Origin: Larix kaempferi
Taxonomy: Eukaryota; Streptophyta; Pinopsida; Pinales; Pinaceae
Direction of reading: 5' to 3'
Assembly: GCA_027924585.1 (NCBI GenBank)
Contig: BSBM01000321.1
Span: 1,501,001 to 1,565,000, forward strand
DNA: 64,000 nucleotides
Under the pieces are notes generated by a model, which was not told the DNA's origin, did not search any database, and saw only the letters and a list, made by a program, of their open reading frames with translations. This document shows, piece after piece, positions 34,141-45,202 of this stretch; position 1 is the stretch's first letter, and each line of letters opens with the position of its first letter. The translations under genes and the position numbers were made by a program.

Positions 34141-35375
34141 AGTCAGCTTTCTGCACTTTTTTCCCTGTTTTGAACCCAGCACTTTATTGCACTATTTTCT
34201 GCACCTGCATAGCCATCTGTCCTACCTGCAGCCATACTTCCTTACAGCCTTTTCTGCAGTTTTATTTCTGTTCCATTTACAGAATCTTTTTTTAAAATTT
34301 CAGCATTTTACTTGAAAAAGAGAAAATTTTGCATTTCAAAGTTTACATTCTGTCTTGTTATTTTTAGTTAGAAAGTTACCCCCTTTGTGGCACTTTTACT
34401 TGGGTTCATCATCTCACACGCACACACTCTGTCACCTAATTCAAGTGAGCCTTAAAAAAACTACTTAACACAACCAACATTCTAACCCCACTTGGGGAAC
34501 ACATAAGAATTTTTGTAGTTAGGTAGGATTGGGGGGATAGGAATCCAAATAACACCCCCCGGTTGCTTACACTTGAGACATAGTTGTTGTCCATTAGGGA
34601 ACCAAAATCCCCTAGTATTTTTTGGCACAGTCACAACCAATTTATCAGAGGGCCTCTCCCCTAGGAGGGTTGAAGTCGCCAGACTGGTTTCGGAGGCCTG
34701 AGTGGAATACCACAATCCATTCAGTAACCGAAGGCTATCTTTCACAGTTCTCGGGGTATCCCTGTATGGGGATACTGCGGTGATAGAACCAAATGACAGA
34801 TTCACCTTTTCTAGACGTGTCATGAATGGGGTATCTTAGTTGCCTTTCTTCTGGGATTGACTACCCGGTGTCCCTCCCGGTAGGGGGATATCTTTAGCCA
34901 CTTGGCTCTCCTATCCATATTGTCTGACTTGGATTTCATCACCTTGCAGGGGATATGTCTAGTTGAGTCAGAATAATATTTAGTTAGGTGTTTGCATGCT
35001 CCCTTACCTCCTTTTGGTCTAGTGAGTCCACTATTTTTATTTTTTAGGAAACCTACTACTTGTTGGTATTCCGACCATTTCTGTTGATACTCCACTTATT
35101 GTAGCACAGCTGTTACAGTAAGTGTTTTGAGTTGGTTGTTGTCCTGAGTGCCATATTTTTTGAGCTCCCCTTCTGCACACTCGATTGCATTAGGGTTTTT
35201 GAGCTGTTTTTCACTCAACACAACCCCCAGATATTCGACACCATCTGTCACCATTGAGTCCCCGAGACATTCTCGGCGCCTCCGGGGCGAGCCCCCACAG
35301 CACGGTTCACTTGACACCACCCATCATAGACATAGATATTCATCACTTGATACCACTCATCATAGATCTTGAGCT
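34141..35375 (+). other. TE-D leader between repeats and gag
   Basis: About 1.2 kb. Two antisense frames (34823-34482 and 35095-34820) are open for 113 and 91 codons, but I recognise nothing in them and they have no domain signal. Ogre-type elements carry an extra ORF before gag on the sense strand, and I do not see one here. The last 200 bp lead into gag with the short repeated phrase CACTTGACACCACCCATCAT. Confidence 0.45.
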
Positions 35376-37190
35376 TTGTCACTTGACTCCACTCGTCAAC
35401 GACATAGAACTCCGTCACCTGATCTAGACGCCCCCTATTTTACCTCTGATTCTGAGGCAGAGTTTGAGAACCCCATTTACACTGCACCAACCAGCCCCAT
35501 GGCTGGCGTGACTTCCACCCCTTTCTTTGTAGGGACCATTGGTGGAGCATCCACCACCACACTAGCTACCACACCTGCTTTGGGTATGCCCTCGATGGGG
35601 CCCACATCTACCATTCCGATCACTGCACCTATTCCAGTAGCTGGAATACCTATTCCCACTCCATCAGTGACTCACACTACCCATGGTAGTGCAGGACCGT
35701 CGCATACCACGTTCGTCCCTACACTTAGGGGCAACCTCCCAAACCCTGCCCCTACACTTGGGGGCATTGGCCCTAACATGGTCCAACCCACTAGTATGTC
35801 ACATCCTTCTACTAGTTTTCCATTCATGGCTAGCCTCAACCTTCCTGACCTAGCTAGACTGACTAACGATCCCATCAGACATGACCCTACGTGGCCTCAC
35901 ATGCCCACCAAGCTTCCCTTCGACATCCCTAAGTTTGAGGGAAAGGCAGGTGAGGACTCCCAGAACCATATTATGTCCTTCCATCTATGGTGTTCCTCCA
36001 ACTCCATAGTGGACGACTCTGTCCGCCTCCGTCTGTTATAGCGCACCTTCACTGGCTCTGCAGCTAAGTGGTACATCGAGCAACCCCATGGGACCCATGC
36101 CACCTTTACTTCCCTTGCCTCGACCTTCCTGTAGTTCTTTCAGTTACCTGTCCACTATGATGTGGGAGTTGAGATCCTACTGTCTTGCAGACAGAACACG
36201 GCTACCCACATCACTGACCACATTCATGAGTGGCGTCGACGTCGCAGCCTCTGCAAAATCAAGTTATACGACCGTATCTTCTTAGATTGGTTTCTAAAAT
36301 CCCTCCTTCCTGTCATTGCCAAGGATGTGGCATCCGAACGACCCCAGTCTGAAGAAGAGGCCATCGTCAAAGCCCAGCAATTTGACCTCATTTACGCCCA
36401 GTCGGGTTATCTATATACCATCATACCTGACGCCCCTCACGGCGATTCCTCCCAGCATGATGCACCGGGGGAATCCCATGCCGCAAATGGCATCATTGGC
36501 TATGTTGCCTCGCATCCCCAACCCTTTTCCATAGCACCTCCTAGCCCTGGTCTCGACCTTTTGCGGGCCACATCTCAATCCGGAACAACCAATTCGTATG
36601 CTCCCATCGCACATCACCACCATTCCCATGAACCCTCATGTCCACCTCAATGCTTTGGGCATGCATCCCCCGCTTATGCCCCCTCGGTCGCACCTCAGCC
36701 CTATTACCACCTGTAGGCTGCACTAGATCCTGTGTCTTCTCAAGCCCAGCATGCTTATTACCCACCACAGGAAGCCTCTGCAGCAAACCCACAACCCATT
36801 CCGCAGACATATCAGTAACCCCCACAAGGTTCATCACCTGCGTAGCCTCCACCTACTTATTATCCACCGCAGCCTGCTCCCGCACCTGCACAACCCCAGA
36901 ACCCACCTGCTACCCAAGGGCAAGTTTACGCCCAACAGAATCCACAGCAGAACCAAAACAACCAGCGCCAACAGGGCCAGCAAAACCATGGCAAAGGTCG
37001 TAACCGTGGGAACAACCCTCCTCCAGACCAAGGTGGTCAACCTCCCAATCCCCCAGACAACAATAATGCGGCACCTGCCAACCAAAACCCTGATCGGCCA
37101 CCCAAGCAGGCCAAAAATCCTAATTTATGAACAAACCATCCTTGTTCTATTTGCGGGGTCTATGGCCACTACACACATGCTTTCCCACAT
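35376..37190 (+). pseudogene. TE-D gag
   Basis: N-terminus rich in Pro, Thr and Ser (TSPMAGVTSTPFFVGTIGGA), then the capsid: MPTKLPFDIPKFEGKAGEDS, NHIMSFHLWCSSNSIVDDSV, TFTGSAAKWYIEQ and HIHEWRRRRSLCKIKLYDR, a retrotransposon gag signature. A long Pro/Gln-rich region follows, and a zinc knuckle CSICGVYGHYTHAFPHL near 37138-37190 in which the last Cys is Phe. Stops in frame: TAG at 36039, TAG at 36132, TAG at 36714, TAA near 36817, TAG near 36842, TGA near 37127. Most stand where Gln or Arg is expected; later in the element the matching phrase reads LRTNHPCAICG. Confidence 0.88.
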
Positions 37191-38341
37191 TTGGAGCGAG
37201 CTCGGCAACTCTGGGCTGATGATGCCCATCACCAAGGGCATGCTGCTCCTCAAGCACTGCCCAACCCCCCACCCCCTCAGCAGCAACCTTTGGTGCTGCA
37301 AAACCCCTTACCAGCCCAAGGCGTAGTGAACACTCAGCCATTGGCTCCCCCTCAAGGCAACGTGCCACCACAACAACAGATCACTTATGCTGCTCCTGAT
37401 CAACCCATGTTCGACTCACGTACCCACCACTTGTTGATGATGTCGTCCGCTGATGTCAACCTCCAAACCCTTCAGAACCAATATGGCTCCACCCCTGAAG
37501 CCCCTCCCACCGACAAAAACACTAACGCTCATCCCACTGATCAGACGTTACGTATACCTCCGGCTCCACTCGATGGCACCTCCAAAGCACCTCGTTTCCC
37601 ACTTCGTCGTATCAACAATAACCCCAATGCTCGCGCTGCGTCAAATTACAACATTGTAGATGACTTAGCCCAATCTCCCGCATCCATGTCCGCGTTAGAA
37701 GTCTTAAAAAACTGTCCTTCACAGCTCAAGACTTTGCTCTCTGCCATTGGTGCTATTGACCCAAATGATTCACAATTGATGGCCTTCGATTTGGACCAGT
37801 CCGAACCACGCCTGCCTTCCACTTTAGCGTTCCATGTTTCTGTTTCCGTTCAGAATCTTGTCATCCATCGGTGCATTATCGATGAAGGTGCCTCTACATG
37901 CGTTATGTCCACATTCATTTAGTAGAAGTTGGGATCCCCTACTCTCCAGCAGTCCACCACTGCGTTGCGAGCCTACGACGGCCGTTCAGCTCAACCCCAA
38001 GGTCTCTTAGCCAATGTCCCCATCCAGTTGGCTAGAAAAACGTGCTCATTGACATAGAGGTCATCAATGCCCAACTTGATTATAACCTCTTACTTGGCCA
38101 CAGCTACATGTATGCCATGCGGGCGGTTGCCTCATCCGTTTTTTGTACCATGATGTTCCCCCATGACGGACGCGTGGTCAAGGTCGAACAACTCACCTAT
38201 TACGATCCCAATGCCTCTGCTGCACCCGAAAACATTCTCCCCATGGTTGAACAACCTGTTTGTGGTGCAACTACCTTGTTTGTTTCCTCCGTGGGACCCG
38301 GACTTTACTCAGACACGCCGATGACTTCCACATTCTAATCC
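37191..38341 (+). pseudogene. TE-D protease region
   Basis: Pro/Gln-rich lead (open from 37191 for 243 codons), SALEVLKNCPSQLKTLLSAI, then the retropepsin: VIHRCIIDEGASTCVMSTFI near 37870, where the active site D-S-G is D-E-G, so activity is doubtful. Two stops follow (TAG TAG at 37920-37925). A one-base slip near 38035 changes frame, and the domain continues VLIDIEVINAQLDYNLLLGH and SYMYAMRAVASSVFCTMMFP, the second half of this protease type. The frame stops near 38336. Confidence 0.82.
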
Positions 38342-39020
38342 ATTCCACCCCCGTCACCCGCGACCAAAGTCTCTGACCTTTGTACTGTTTCCCACAATAC
38401 ACAAACACCCAACAATCAACCACCCTTGTTACCTAAACCACCATTGGTACCTAGTCACATTGGTGTTACACCCACCCACACAATCCCCTTCCTATTCCCT
38501 CCTTCGGGAGTAGTAAGCGCCCCGGTTATTGCTACTCTCAGCCTCCCCAGGTTAACCTTAGGATTACCCGTGTGGTATATTTCTCCTCCCGTTCCCCCGC
38601 CGACACCAAATGTCGTCCTCCAACCGGTGCAACCCATTGTCACTACTACTCAACCACCTCCCAGTGTCGCTACCCCTTCGTCATCTACGAATCCCCCTCC
38701 TCTTATCAAGCCCACTGGGGGCAGAGGCCCACAACCATACACTGTTGTACCCCCTCCCAAGGCAATTAAACCCCCTCCCATGTTTTGTGCTCCCCCCAAA
38801 TGCTCGTTGTGTGATGAGTTAGGCCATCCGACTCATCAATGTCCACAATTACCTGCATTATAGGAACACATGCAAATGCTTGACGACGACCCCAACATCT
38901 CGGTTGTCGAACTAGATCCAACCCCTAAGCCTCGTGATAAATCACTGCGTACCAACCACCCTTGTGCCATATGTGGTATTTACGGCCACTACTCACATCA
39001 CTGTCCTGATCTCCCAGATT
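38342..39020 (+). pseudogene. TE-D post-protease linker with two CCHC zinc knuckles
   Basis: Pro-rich linker, then CSLCDELGHPTHQC near 38800-38845 and CAICGIYGHYSHHC near 38962-39005, both complete CX2CX4HX4C. They are separated by a TAG at 38861. Zinc knuckles normally sit at the gag C-terminus before protease. Here the pre-protease one is broken and two intact ones follow the protease. The second closely resembles the gag knuckle (TNHPC, then ICG and YGHY), which suggests duplication. Confidence 0.8.
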
Positions 39021-40101
39021 ACAAAGCAGCTCTTTATGAGATGAATAATTTGGACCTTGAAACGGCACCCCCCACAATTGAGGAGATCCACCCCCCGGTA
39101 TCATCCCCATCCGGAGAGATTAATACCATTTATATGATCTCTTCGACTACCACTCCCTCGTCAACCGATTTGACAACTCAAACTTTCCACAATGATGAGG
39201 AGCTTCTAGAGGCTCTCACTACCCCGGATTATCCTTGGGATGACATGCACCATCGTTCCTATTTCCTCCCAGAAGAATCCTCCTCTACCATAGCTACCCA
39301 ACTCGCGGTTGAGTCCAAAGATTTCCTTCCCACTAAAGTCGACTGGTTTAAGGATCCTATTCTTGCTCCTGATGCCTTTGAGGAAGGTAACATGGCCAAC
39401 ATCTCACCCGTCATCCACATCGATATCTCTGACCCACCTGGTGCTCTTGAAATCATTACCTTAGGAGCCTCCTGCAGTGAGCATGAGATTGGAGAATACA
39501 GAAAACTTTTCCAAGAATTTCGTGATGTCTTTGCCTGGTCCTATACCGAAATGCCTGGACTTGAACCTGCCATTATAGAACACCACATTGACACATGGCC
39601 TGATGTACCCCCCATTCGTCAAAAACAGCGCCCCATTCATCCTTCAAAACTCCCCGCTGTTAAGGCAGAAGTTGAGAAACTTCGCAAAGCAGGATTCATT
39701 TATCCTATTGCTTATACCACCTGGGTTTCAAACCCCGTTCCTGTTAACAAAAAATAAGGCACCATTAGAGTATGTACTGACTTCCGCGATTTAAACAGTG
39801 ATTTTCCCAAAGACAACTTCCCCACGCCCTTTATTGACCAACTCATCGATGCGTGTGCAGGGCATGAAGTCCTATCTTTCATGGACAGTTTTTCCGGATA
39901 CAACCAGATTCAGATCCGTAAGGAGGATCAGTACAAGACTGCCTTTACCACCCCATGGGGCACCTTTTCCTACCGCGTCATGCCTTTCAGCCTTAAAAAT
40001 GCTAGTGCCACCTTCCAGCGGGCCATGACCTATTGTTTTCATGACTTAGTCCATATCCTGCTAGCCTATCTTGATGAGCTTATAGCTCGTTCCCAGAAAT
40101 G
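39021..40101 (+). pseudogene. TE-D reverse transcriptase
   Basis: Acidic linker, then EYRKLFQEFRDVFAWSYTEM, KAEVEKLRKAGFIYPIAYTT, a TAA at 39755 (KKQGTIRV expected), VCTDFRDLNSDFPKDNFPTP, CAGHEVLSFMDSFSGYNQIQ (first Asp), TPWGTFSYRVMPFSLKNASA and ILLAYLDELIARSQ. The catalytic YLDD is YLDE here, the second Asp being lost. A TGA at 40099 follows SQK. Sequence style (DACAGHE, SFMDSFSGYNQI, FPKDNFP) is Tat/Ogre-like. Confidence 0.92.
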
Positions 40102-41071
40102 ATCAGACTACCTTAACGACCTCCGGCAGGTTTTCCTACGTTGTCGCAAATATAAAATCCGCTTAAACCCACACAAGTGTGTCTTTTGCGTTCCAGCAGG
40201 CCGGTTGTTGGGTTTCATTGTTTCCCAGAAAGGAATTACTGTTGATCCCCTGAAAGTCCAAGCCATCTTAGACCTTCCCTCTCCTCGCACACTTCGGCAA
40301 CTCCAGAGTCTGCAGGGGCGATCCAATTTCCTTCGTCGCTTCGTTCCTGATTACGCCACCAAAGTTCATGGTTTCTTACGCCTGCTTCATACCCACATAC
40401 CCTTTGTTTGGGATGAGAAAGCAGAAGCTGCATTCGAAGCCCTCAAGAAATCTCTCACAGAAGCCCCTTTGATCTCCCCTCTGGATTTCTCTCAGGACTT
40501 CATCCTTTACGTCTCGGCACCCGAACATGCTATGTCTGGAATCTTGGTTCAAGAAGACGCCTCTCACCAAGAGCATGTCATTTATTATGTCATCCAGACC
40601 TTGTCTGGACCACCCCTACGTTACCCATACGAGGAGAGACTAGCCCTAGCTGTGGTCTTTTCCGTCCAAAAATTGCGACATTACATTTTGCTCAGTCATA
40701 CCACAGTTGTCACCAACTCCAACCCTATGGTCTATCTCCTAAACCGGCGGCTCCTGCAAGGTTGTGTTGCTAAATGGGTCATTATCCTCCAGGAATATGA
40801 CCTCACTTTTTGCACCCCTAAGAGCACTAAAGCCCTCGCGCTTGCCCAGCTCATCACCGATCTCCCCTCCCTTCTACCATCCCCACAAATCTCCGATGAG
40901 TTACCCGACAATCACTTGTTCATCATCTCGTCTGATGACCCATGGTACGGTGATATTTTGTTATACCTGCGCACGCAGAAGTTCAGACCCAACATCAATC
41001 GTGATGGACGTCGTCGTATCCATCACCAGGCCTCTCGATATCTCCTCTTAGGCGATGTCCTTTACCGGTGA
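40102..41071 (+). pseudogene. TE-D RT thumb, RT-linked RNase H and integrase start
   Basis: Open for 288 codons from 40205. RT thumb GRLLGFIVSQKGITVDPLKV and LQGRSNFLRRFVPDYATKVH, then the RNase H: FILYVSAPEHAMSGILVQED, YPYEERLALAVVFSVQKLRH and KWVIILQEYDLTFCTPKSTK. The first RNase H residue is not the expected D (YVSAPEHA instead of YLAAS-D-type), as in other Tat elements. It ends at a TGA at 41069 in LLLGDVLYR-stop-GVDN (Arg expected). Confidence 0.9.
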
Positions 41072-42190
41072 GGGGTTGACAACATTCTCTATCGTTTCCT
41101 TACACACGAGGAAGCCAAACACGTCCTCAATGACTGTCATAGGGGTGCCTGCGGCAAACATTTCTCTGGGATGGCCACCGTCCAAAAGGTCATCCGCGCC
41201 GGATACTTCTAGCCCACACTCTTTACTAACTGCATCACTGCAGTCAAACATTGCCATAATTTCCAACTTTTTGCCCCCAAGGCCCGGACACCACCTGCTC
41301 CGTTACACCCAGTCGTCACCGTTGGTCCCTTTTGTAAGTGGGCCATTGACTTCATGGAATGTAAACCCCCATCTACCAATGACCATAAATACATCATTGT
41401 CGTCGTCGATTACTTCACCAAATGGGTCGAAGCCATGCCCACTTTCAATTGTACCGCTGACACCGCTGCTCGTTTCTTTTTTAACCACATTATCACTCAA
41501 TTCGGGGTTCCCAAATAGTTGGTCTCAGACCATGGTTCACACTTCGAAGATTCTGTTTGACGCGAGTTATCCACCCTCCTCAAGTTCAAACATCAGTATT
41601 CCTCTATTTACTACCCCCAAGGGAACGGCCAAGTAGAGGCTATTAACAAAATTCTCAAAACCATCCTCCAATGCACTGTTGACCGGCATAAGTCCAATTG
41701 GCACCACATGTTATTCCCCGCCTTGTGGGCTTACCGTACATCCACCAAGACCGCCACTTGTTTTACCCCATTTCATTTAGTTCACGGTGTTGAGTTTGTC
41801 CTCCCCATAGAGTGTCAGATACCTACCTTACACATCGCCGTCGAGCTTCTCCTAGACACCTCCTCACTCGAGCAACGTCTGCTATCACTAGAACAAGCTG
41901 ATGAAGACCGTCGTGCCACTCTCCAGACTATTGAAGCCTCTAAGAACCGCTCCAAAGCTGGTTACGACAAACATGTACACCCTCGAACTTTCCATGAAGG
42001 GGACCTCATCCTCGCCTATGACCAAGCCCATGACAAAACTGGTAAAGGAAAGTTTGAATCCATGTGGCAAGGCACTTACATCGTGCAGACCTGCCTCGGC
42101 AATGGGGCATACATTTTGACTGACTCAGAAGGTCACCCTTTGCGCAACCCTCATAATGGGTTGTATCTTAAACGTTTTATCCCTAAATAA
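41072..42190 (+). pseudogene. TE-D integrase
   Basis: Zinc domain: LNDCHRGACGKHFSGMATVQ with Cys changes near 41240; TAG at 41210 in AGYF-stop-PT where Trp is expected. Core: WAIDFMECKPPSTNDHKYII, VVDYFTKWVEAMPTF, VPK-stop-LVSDHGSHFE (TAG at 41515), TGA at 41559, YYPQGNGQVEAINKILKTIL with the Glu. From 41708 the C-terminal part is open: WAYRTSTKTATCFTPFHLVH, FHEGDLILAYDQAHDKTGKG and WQGTYIVQTCLGNGAYILTD, ending LKRFIPK at a TAA at 42190. Confidence 0.92.
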
Positions 42191-42291
42191 ACCCGTAGCC
42201 CCATTGGTCCGTCTTGTACAGTTTGCTCTCTTTTTTGTTTTTCACCTTTTTTACCACAATCTTACATTCAAAATTTTTTGCATGCCCACAG

Positions 42292-42720
42292 ATGGACCAC
42301 CTTCCACCTCATCACATTGGCTTCGCCGATGGAGCAAGCCACTGGTCTCCTAACCTAGCTTCTGCAAAATGGGTATTATATTCCCCTTCACATGAACTGC
42401 TTCACCTTGACGGAATATGTATCGGCGCTGCTACCAATAACCAAGCGGAGTATGATGCTGTGACCGGTTTCCTGACTGTTGCCCTCCAGATGGGCATATG
42501 TCACCTTCATTTGTTCCTTGACTCCCAGCTACTTGTCTCCCAGCTCAACAACTGCTACCAGGTGCGTGATCCCTGCCTCTTTAGAAGATTCCTGCGCACA
42601 AAACAACTCAGCCAACAATTTGAATCCATAACATTCACCCATGTCCCAAGAGCTCAAAATACTGTCGCGGATCAAATGGCTAACAACATCCTAGATTGGC
42701 ACATCAATCACACCATGTAA
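42292..42720 (+). CDS. TE-D second RNase H as a separate ORF after integrase
   Basis: An intact ORF of 142 codons, MDHLPPHHIGFADGASHWSP to NILDWHINHTM. It is an RNase H fold: FADGAS (first Asp), ATNNQAEYDAVTGFLTVALQ (Glu), LHLFLDSQLLVSQLNN (second Asp), FTHVPRAQNTVADQMANNIL (last Asp). The NNQAEYDAV pattern is the archaeal-like type, distinct from the RT-linked RNase H at 40400-40860. It lies 100 bp after the integrase stop in another frame. TTGCATGCCCACAG directly before its ATG looks like a splice acceptor, so it may be made from a spliced RNA. It is the only uninterrupted ORF of TE-D. The extra RNase H of Tat elements is usually inside pol, before integrase. Confidence 0.85.
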   Translation: MDHLPPHHIGFADGASHWSPNLASAKWVLYSPSHELLHLDGICIGAATNNQAEYDAVTGFLTVALQMGICHLHLFLDSQLLVSQLNNCYQVRDPCLFRRFLRTKQLSQQFESITFTHVPRAQNTVADQMANNILDWHINHTM

Positions 42721-42786
42721 AACCTCCATCATGCATCATCATCCCATAACATCTCATCAAAAATATATAAAAACCCAAAAAGATTG

Positions 42787-43061
42787 CAAGGGGCATCCAC
42801 GTGCCTATCATCACATAAACATTTGCATCCATGTGCAATAAAAATAAAAACACATTCATATACAGGGGCATCCTCGTGCCTAATCCTACATACATAATGT
42901 TGCATCCATGTGCAATACATCACATAAAATACACAAGGGGCATCCATGTGCCCAACATCCTATTCTACTTGCATCCACGTGCAGTACAAACGTATAACAA
43001 ACCATAAGCGCATCCACGTGCATACACTGAATTATCATCACAAAAAGGTGCATCCATGTGC
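42787..43061. repeat. GCATCCACGTGC interspersed tandem array
   Basis: Eight copies of GCATCC(A/T)(C/T)GTGC spaced about 30-45 bp apart with AT-rich spacers. Where C is kept, the unit contains the palindrome CACGTG (G-box core). Present at about 42787, 42827, 42868, 42902, 42941, 42972, 43010 and 43050. Confidence 0.9.
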
Positions 43062-43216
43062 ACATATATATATATCAAAACATAAATGTCAATATGCTAC
43101 ACATGTCCTGAGTATCCCCGTACTCAGCTATACAAAAAATCTCTATACATCCCTACGCGTCATAGAATACATGCCGTAGCTACAAAATCGGGGGGAGTCC
43201 CCTGCACTCCCTAATG

Positions 43217-45202
43217 AGAGTCATACCCTGCATCACTGCCTACATCAGCTGCCTCCAAGTCCTCCCCTCTCTCCTCCTCCGGCAGCTCCTCATCCCCTGC
43301 GGGCTCATGTGATCTTCCCCTATCTGCTAAGATGGCCACCCAGATCGCGATCGACCGGAACTCCCATGGCACCCTCAGGCAGTCCTAGATCACCTCCGGA
43401 TCCACGTCCCGCCACCCGTCATCAGTCACTCCCACCAGCAACTGATCCAGCAGCATCCGTACGGACTCCAGAGTCCCCTCTGCATCCCGCTGACGCACCT
43501 CCCCTCGGCCTAGTAAGGCTGGTACCGCCACATGCCCCCTGCGCACTACATGTCCGGGCGGTGGTCTCGGGCCAACATCTGTAAATCACCCATCAGTCAG
43601 TAACAATATATAAAAAACAAAAAACTATCATACATAAAACTCGACATCCATAATATGCAAGTAAAATCAATACGTATCATCTGGTCCCCATGCCTGTCCT
43701 GGGGCTCGTGGTGCCTGTGGATCCCCGGTGTAGTCCATATCTCTGTATGTAAAGTCATCCAGTTTCAGCGGTATCTGCAGCCACTACAGTTACAGCTCCT
43801 GAGTGAAGTATCTACCCACCTCACCACCACCCCGACGACGCATCATCTCTCCCCACCGCACCATGCACGGCTCCCTCAGTCCTCCTGCCCTAATTGGCAC
43901 CCGCGGCCGCAGTGTAGGTACCCGCTCCATGAAGAAAGCACATAAGAAGGATCCATAACAGAATCCCTTGCCAGATTCCTTCACTGATGTCAGCTGCTGC
44001 TGCACACAATTGAGGAACATCTGGCCCCACGCATAGTAGACACCATCCAGTACGCGCTCCACTAGCTGCATCTGGCCCCCGAACACCTTCTCAGGTGACT
44101 GGGACCCCAACACACGATGATCCAGGTGGATATTGGTGGCCACCCACCTTTCCAACTGGCTCAAAACAGTTTTATGGCAATTTTGATATTGTACTATTTT
44201 TAGCAGTTTTTCGGGTCCTGAACTTCCAGGGCCGTTTTGAGGCCCTAAACGACCTTTTTTGGCAATTTGGGGGGGCCAAATGGTTGCCTTCAAAGTGCAT
44301 TTGTCCCTAGTCAAAAGTTGTAAATCTTGGATAGACTTTTCCAACGGGCTACCGAGCGCCCCAAATGGAGATCGTATGCAAAAGTTACGACCCCGGGAAG
44401 TTGATGTACTAACTTACCCAAACGGGGCCCACATGACTTTTGGCGCTTCATCTCCTAAGGTTAGGTTTTTGGATGTCTAGGGTTTTTGACATTCCTGTTT
44501 ATTGTAAAAAGGCCTTGAGAGCCTCATTGTAACCATCTTCTTGCAAAATGAGCGCAGTCGTCACATCTCTTCTCAGAGATAAGCCGCCACCATTCCAGCA
44601 AGCTTGTTTTCCGCTGCATTTTACAGTTCTAGCTTATTTCCTTATTGAATAGAAAACCAGTTTTACTGTATCTCTGTTATTTTGTGTTAAGCATCTGATA
44701 ATAATCTGTATTCATTTCGTTCTGCTCATAAAATCCGGATCACACGAACCATGCATGCCGCAATGGCTTGTATTGATGGGTCCTGCAGGTCCACCACCCG
44801 GAGTGCATTCCTCTGCACCCTCGCCTTTGGAACATAGTACCGTTCTAGCATATCCTCCATATCTACATCCGCGGATACTCGTGGCTGCGTATCTGCCACT
44901 CTACCCAGACATTGCGAACCCGTCAGGAAGTATACATCCGCAAGGGTGAGATCCACCCTCTCCCCCTGCACCCTGAATGCCTGAATGTCAGGCTCCCAAA
45001 AGCTCACTAATCTGTTCAGCAACAATGCTGCTGACCGCATCATAGGTACCTGCACGAAATTCAGCAATCCGCACAATCCCAACACCGACCGCACATGTCG
45101 ATCCTCCCGGATGACATCCACTATCTCATCGGGGACCTCCCTCTCTCGCCAAAGCACCAGCGGCATCCTGTCATTCACACAAGGCAAACTCATCAAACTC
45201 AT
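43217..45202 (-). pseudogene. Antisense plant-mobile-domain-like gene carried by TE-D
   Basis: Minus-strand gene interrupted by a solo LTR (44118-44742). Start MSLMSLPCVNDRMPLVLWRE at 45202. The domain body reads GLCGLLNFVQVPMMRSAALL, LVSFWEPDIQAFRVQGERVD and LTLADVYFLTGSQCLGR, matching the plant mobile domain (PMD) pattern of a W-P-x-T-F type helix followed by TLxDVxxLxG. Removing the LTR and one CACGA joins ACMVRV in phase to LGSQSPEKVFGGQMQLVERV. GFCYGSFLCAFFMERVPTLR and GEMMRRRGGGEVGRYFTQEL follow, then two stops and LDDFTYRDMDYTGDP. A second open block, 43565-43217, reads VAVPALLGRGEVRQRDAEGT and VPWEFRSIAIWVAILADRGR; a donor near 43664 and an acceptor near 43567 would join it in phase. 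The PMD call rests on pattern recall. Confidence 0.65.
44118..44742. mobile_element. Solo LTR inside the antisense gene
   Basis: 625 bp starting TGATCCAGGTGG and ending AATCCGGATCA, flanked on both sides by the 5-bp duplication CACGA (44113-44117 and 44743-44747). No internal region remains, so it is the product of LTR-LTR recombination. The ends resemble those of TE-A (TGATCC and GGATCA) but the body differs, so it is a related family at most. Confidence 0.9.

Noticed and set aside
33575-34315. 246-codon plus-strand ORF
   Set aside because: Runs through short GC-rich repeats of the TE-D leader; composition follows the repeat and no domain is visible.
43309-43584. Plus-strand Pro-rich ORF
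   Set aside because: Shadow of the second coding block of the antisense PMD-like gene, which reads better on the minus strand.
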